Positions 60,006 through 64,000 of a DNA stretch of 64,000 nucleotides are shown in pieces. A program made the translations under genes and the position numbers. Each line of letters begins with the position of its first letter. Position 1 is the first letter of the stretch. A model generated the notes under the pieces. It ran no database searches, was not told the origin of the DNA, and saw only the letters and a program-made list of their open reading frames with translations. This stretch comes from Takakia lepidozioides (lineage: Eukaryota; Streptophyta; Takakiopsida; Takakiales; Takakiaceae): the NCBI GenBank assembly GCA_030704615.1, contig CM060734.1, positions 31,076,042 through 31,140,041 on the forward strand, given 5' to 3'.

Positions 60006-60443
60006 ACGTGGCAACGGGGACGCCTACTCATAGTCATTGATAAGACTGTAGTAAATGACTGCGAATCCATGTCAGCTTCACGTGGAATGGAAGGGATATG
60101 CCACGTGTCACGTCCAAGGGAAGGCGACAGGGTCATCATGACTGGCATATACGACTTCCGCGGATTAACCCCAGGACAGCACGTGGAGAATACCGGGAAC
60201 GACACGTGGCATGATAGGGTGACTGGAGATGACACGTGGCATGACAATATGGAGCGGGAGGGTCTTTCGTGACTGACATATATGACTTTGGACGTTTAAT
60301 CCCAGGTTCACACGTGGAGTCAAATTACGCAGGATGGGGGTGGGGTGGTCGTTATGACTGGAACATAGGACTTCCATGGCGCACTCTGGATACTGCACGT
60401 GGCACGAGTATGGGCAAACACGAGGGGTGAAAGTGGCACGTGG
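60006..60443 (+). promoter_or_regulatory. Cluster of G-box/ABRE-like CACGTG motifs
   Basis: CACGTGG or CACGTGT occurs at 60079, 60102, 60180, 60203, 60233, 60311, 60396 and 60437, with a further ACGTGG at 60007. The surrounding sequence is a degenerate repeat of about 100-120 bases (AT.ACGACTTCCGCGG / ATATGACTTTGGACG phrases), so the cluster arose at least partly by tandem duplication. CACGTGG is the core bound by plant bZIP and bHLH factors. No gene start is apparent next to it. Confidence 0.5.
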
Positions 60444-61639
60444 CGGAGGCTCTGTGGATGGGAGGTAGTCGTGTACATGACCGTAGCATTGAAACACGAA
60501 AGCACCATTGAAAGCATACGAAAACACCATTGAAACATGAAAGCACATTTGAAATTGGAACATCGATTCAAATACAACGTGACTTAATGTTAAGAGATCC
60601 GTTCCATAATCTAATCCGATGCTGCTACAAAAATGCACAAAGCTACAAAGTCTAAGTAGACTTCCAAATGCCTGAGTAGAAGATGCATACACTGGCTTGG
60701 CCGGACTTGGTCACCCACCTTCAACTGCTATCCAGCCCGAAAATGGCAGAAGATACATGAGCAAGCTTTCAGGCAATATAGCAACATTGACATATGTGAA
60801 ACAAACTATATGTCTAAGCACCATTACACAAACTCGATGTGTGCAAAATGGAAGATTGCAAGTAGGGAACAGTAGCATGAAATTCTTCACTGAACTGCAG
60901 CTAACACCAACAAATGCCAGTACTGTTGGATGAGAGTTCACTACACTTAATTCATGTTAGCCCTCTCCTGCCCCAAACTGTCTGACTGCCCATTCTTATG
61001 GCACTTACACAGATTCTCTCTCAAGTATCACGAAGCTTTTATCAATAAGGAAGCCCCGAGTTACCCTGTACATTTGAGAACTTAAAGTACTTAGTAGCAC
61101 AACAAACACAACTGCTGGCTGATCAGAGCGTAAGGGGCATTGGCTCCCAATATAACCACTAGGGATTATAGGAACGCTATTTCTAATATCACGCAGCTAT
61201 GGAGGAGGGATGAGAGAAAGAGGAACAACGGAGGTCGTGGTGCTTACTGTGCGTCATCCTTCGAAGCAAAGACTGAATGGTTGTACTTTATGCATGGAAA
61301 TGACGCCACGACTGATGGCTCCATTCCCCGCAAGCTTCGATCAACCTGAAATGAAAACAGGCGTGACAAAGCCCAAGTTCATGCTGGTGCTTTCCGTGAA
61401 TTGATCCAATGACTTGCCTAGACTTTCAAGTGAACCAATTTTAGTCATCCCATCAGACTACATCCAACTTCCCACATTTCAAAACACCATGGCATATATA
61501 TAGATGATGGGATCTAGCACTCTGTAGACGCTCATTGTTGGTTACAAGTACTGCGACTCTTTAGGCGCGAGATTGCCCAACTGCATTGTCCCAACCACCC
61601 AAGTTGTCGTCCATCCCACTGCCACTTTGACTTGTTCAT
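60444..61639. other. Intergenic DNA
   Basis: 60480-60545 repeats a GAAACACGAAAGCACCATT phrase three times. No gene was recognised. Short open frames have no family features. Confidence 0.35.
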
Positions 61640-63880
61640 TCTTGTCTATTGCTCATCGTTGAGCTTCACCCCTTCCCCCATCATTTGCTTTCAGGTCTCC
61701 AAAGCCTCATCCCGCGCTCCTGCTCTGCATACCCTGCAAGCATCGCGTTCCACGACACCACTTCTCGTTTAGCCATAGTGTTGAACACTCCCTTGGCATC
61801 CTCAATGCACCCACATTTGGCATACATGTCCACCAGGGCAGGGTTCAGAATGACATCTGGTACAAATCCAGCTTTGACGATGTCACCATGGACCTCTTTC
61901 CCCTATTCTAGAGCTCCCAGCCTTGCACACGCATTGCAAACACAAACAAACGTGATGTGGTTGGGCTTCACCCTTTGCACATCAGTTGCTCACCAGACTG
62001 ATTTAATGTAAACTCAGGGCAGAGATCCTACCTTTGAATAACAAACAGAAGCAAAGAGGAAAGGGAGAGTAATTGCACCCAACTCAACTAATCACACTAG
62101 TTCCTATGGTCAATTGCATCTGCTACTCTCTCTAATCTGACAGGCATTCACCTTTTTGCCTCGGTTGTCCCACCATTTACTGGGGTCAGCAGAGTATTCA
62201 TCCCACAGCTTCTCCTCATATCTGTTACCTGTTTTTGGATACTTTCATATTGTCACATTGGCAGTATCATGTCAGAGTCATTCCAAACAAGATTCACTCA
62301 ACCAGCTAACTTGCAGAATTCAACAGGGAAATTTAGGGCCAATTCTGATAAGAAGGCAGCTCTGAAGATGTCGCCATGGACCTCGTTGCCCTTATCCAGA
62401 TCTGTCGGGGCAGTGTGCAGAATGACATTTGGTACAGCTACATCAAAACATTTTGCATACATGTCCACCAGGATATTGTTCAGGATGATAGTTGGTACGG
62501 TTCCAGCTCTGGAGATGCCGCCTTGGGCCTCTTTGCCCTTTTCCAGATGTGTTAGGGCAGTGTGCAGAATGACATTATGTACAGCTACAACAGAACCTGC
62601 AAGCATCGCATTCCATGACACTGTACACCATATCTCGTTCAGCCATAGTGGCAAACACTCCCTTTGCATCCTCGATGCACCCAGATTTTGCATACATGTC
62701 CACCATGGTATTGTTTAGAGTGACAGTTGGTACAATTCCAGCTCTGAAGATGTCGCCATGGACCACTTTGCCCTTTCCCAGATCTGCCAGGGCAGTGTGT
62801 AGAGTGACATTTGGAACAACTACAACACCACCTGCAGGCATCGCATTCCACGGCACTAAATCACGTTCAGCCATAGTGTCAAACACTCCCTTAGCATCCT
62901 CGATGCACCCACATTTTGTATACATGTCCACCAGGGTATTGTTCAGAGTGACAGTTGGCACAATTTCAGCTCTGAAGATGTCGCCATGGGCCTCTTTGCC
63001 CTTTCCCAGATCGGCAAGGGCAGTGTGTAGAGTGATATTTGGTACAACTACAGCAACACCTGCAGGCACCGCATTCCACGACACCAGGTCACGTTCAGCC
63101 ATAGTGTCAAACATTCCCTTTGCATCCTCGATGCACCCGCATTTTGCATACATGTCCACCATGGTATTGTTTAGAGTGACAGTTGGTACAATTCCAGCTC
63201 TGAAGATGTCGCCATGGACCTCTTTCCCCATTTCCAGAGCTGCCAAGCAGTGTTTAGAATTGGTACTTTCCAGCTTTGACGATATCCCCATGCACCTCTT
63301 TGCCCTTCTCTAGGGCTGCCAGGCTTGCACGACGCCACGTCTTGTTCAGCCATAGTGTTGAACACTCCCTTTGCATCCTAGATGCACCCACATTTTGCAA
63401 ACATGTCCACCAGGGTGTTGTTTAAAATGAAATCTGGTACAATTCCAGCTCTGAAGATGTCGCCATGGACCTCTTTCCCCATTTCCAGAGCTGCCAGGGC
63501 AGTGTTTAGAATGACATTTGGTACTAGTCCAGCTTTGATGATATCCCCATGCACCTCTTTGCCCTTCTCTAGGGCTGCCAGGCTTGCACGACGCCACATC
63601 TTGTTCAGCCATAGTGTTGAACACTCCCTTTGCATCCTAGATGCACCCACATTTTGCAAACATGTCCACCAGGGTGTTGTTCAAAATGAAATCTGGTACA
63701 ATTCCAGCTCTGAAGATGTCGCCATGGACCTCTTTCCCCATTTCCAGAGCTGCCAGGGCAGTGTTCAGAAATGACGCTTGGTACAATTCCAGCTTTGATG
63801 ATATCCCCATGCACCTCTTTGCCCATGACCAGTTCTGCTACCTGCTGCTATGAGCTGCATTGTTCATGTTTGAACTCAGT
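61640..63880 (-). pseudogene. Degenerate PLS-type pentatricopeptide repeat (PPR) gene
   Basis: On the minus strand about seven units of 225-260 bp encode PPR motif pairs with the phrases GKEVHGDIFRAGIVPTVTLN, NTLVDMYAKCGCIEDAKGVF and DTMAERDLVSWNA. The cleanest frame is 63291-62575 (238 aa, three units). Outside it, frames break at 63300-63850 and 61750-62560. No start, no E/DYW end and no transit peptide were found. Functional relatives bind organellar RNA one base per motif and guide editing or processing. Here the unusually uniform units, frame breaks and nonsense codons say it is a pseudogene, though the 238-aa stretch could still be expressed. It may extend beyond the window. Confidence 0.75.
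63298..63817 (-). repeat. 260-bp tandem duplication within the PPR pseudogene
   Basis: 63298-63557 and 63558-63817 are nearly identical. Both contain the same nonsense codon, GCATCTAGGAT where other units have GCATCGAGGAT (Glu to stop in GCIEDA), and the same altered stretch after MAEQDVAS. Confidence 0.85.
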
Positions 63881-64000
63881 TAAGTCAGCCGCCAAAAGAT
63901 CAAGTTGTTCTCCAGCAGCTTTCAGGTGTGATTGGGGCAGTCCTTGAAGCACCAAAATTCTGGCATTAACTACCGTTGCACTACCCACATGAGGAGCTGC

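Noticed and set aside
62615-63313. 232-residue forward ORF opposite the PPR pseudogene
   Set aside because: It is the antisense shadow of the repeated PPR units; the minus strand carries the recognisable motifs.

Overview
The window is nuclear DNA of a land plant. The three intact genes are plant-type: a plastid ATP/ADP translocator, a GYP7/TBC1D15-like Rab GAP and a plant-specific membrane C2H2-like protein. All have many introns with plant splice sites. A decayed PLS-type PPR gene also fits. The repeat-rich, transposon-rich layout with a 4.6-kb first intron suggests a large genome, and the pieces would fit a seedless plant (fern, lycophyte or bryophyte). That placement is inference; no taxon marker was seen.

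Layout. Position 2-169 is the 3' end of an unrecognised ORF. 2345-9403 (+) is the eight-exon membrane C2H2-like gene; its first intron carries a ~1-kb direct duplication. 9404-12373 is mostly non-coding with one orphan exon candidate. 12374-16542 (+) is the nucleotide translocator, with one GC-AG intron and two possible C-termini. 16543-20713 is intergenic with transposon ends. 20714-30930 (-) is the TBC Rab GAP, resolved into 16 exons whose phases all join (711 aa). An esterase-like fragment lies antisense in one intron. From about 31400 to 61600 no intact host gene was found. That stretch holds a SINE, an almost perfect 198-bp-arm foldback, a second small hairpin, several tandem arrays of short hairpins, minisatellites, a broken hAT element, a broken piggyBac-type transposase and a LINE fragment. 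61640-63880 (-) is a degenerate PPR repeat gene.

Most interesting signals: (1) five tRNA-like mini-structures (57719-58399) with acceptor-like stem, D-like arm and T-like arm but no anticodon arm; their acceptor stems differ between two sets of copies but stay paired. (2) Arrays of GACCGCC...GGCGGTC hairpins with compensatory base changes, and an unrelated TTCATCC...GGATGAA hairpin array. (3) The 41605-42069 foldback, which looks like a newborn MIRNA/siRNA locus. (4) A piggyBac-family transposase in a plant, with related TTAA-flanked ends elsewhere, two of which face each other around the TBC gene.

The three host genes are not an operon or pathway. They act in plastid energy import, vesicle traffic and an uncharacterised membrane role. 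All gene models come from reading splice sites and remembered family patterns; no alignment or transcript was available.
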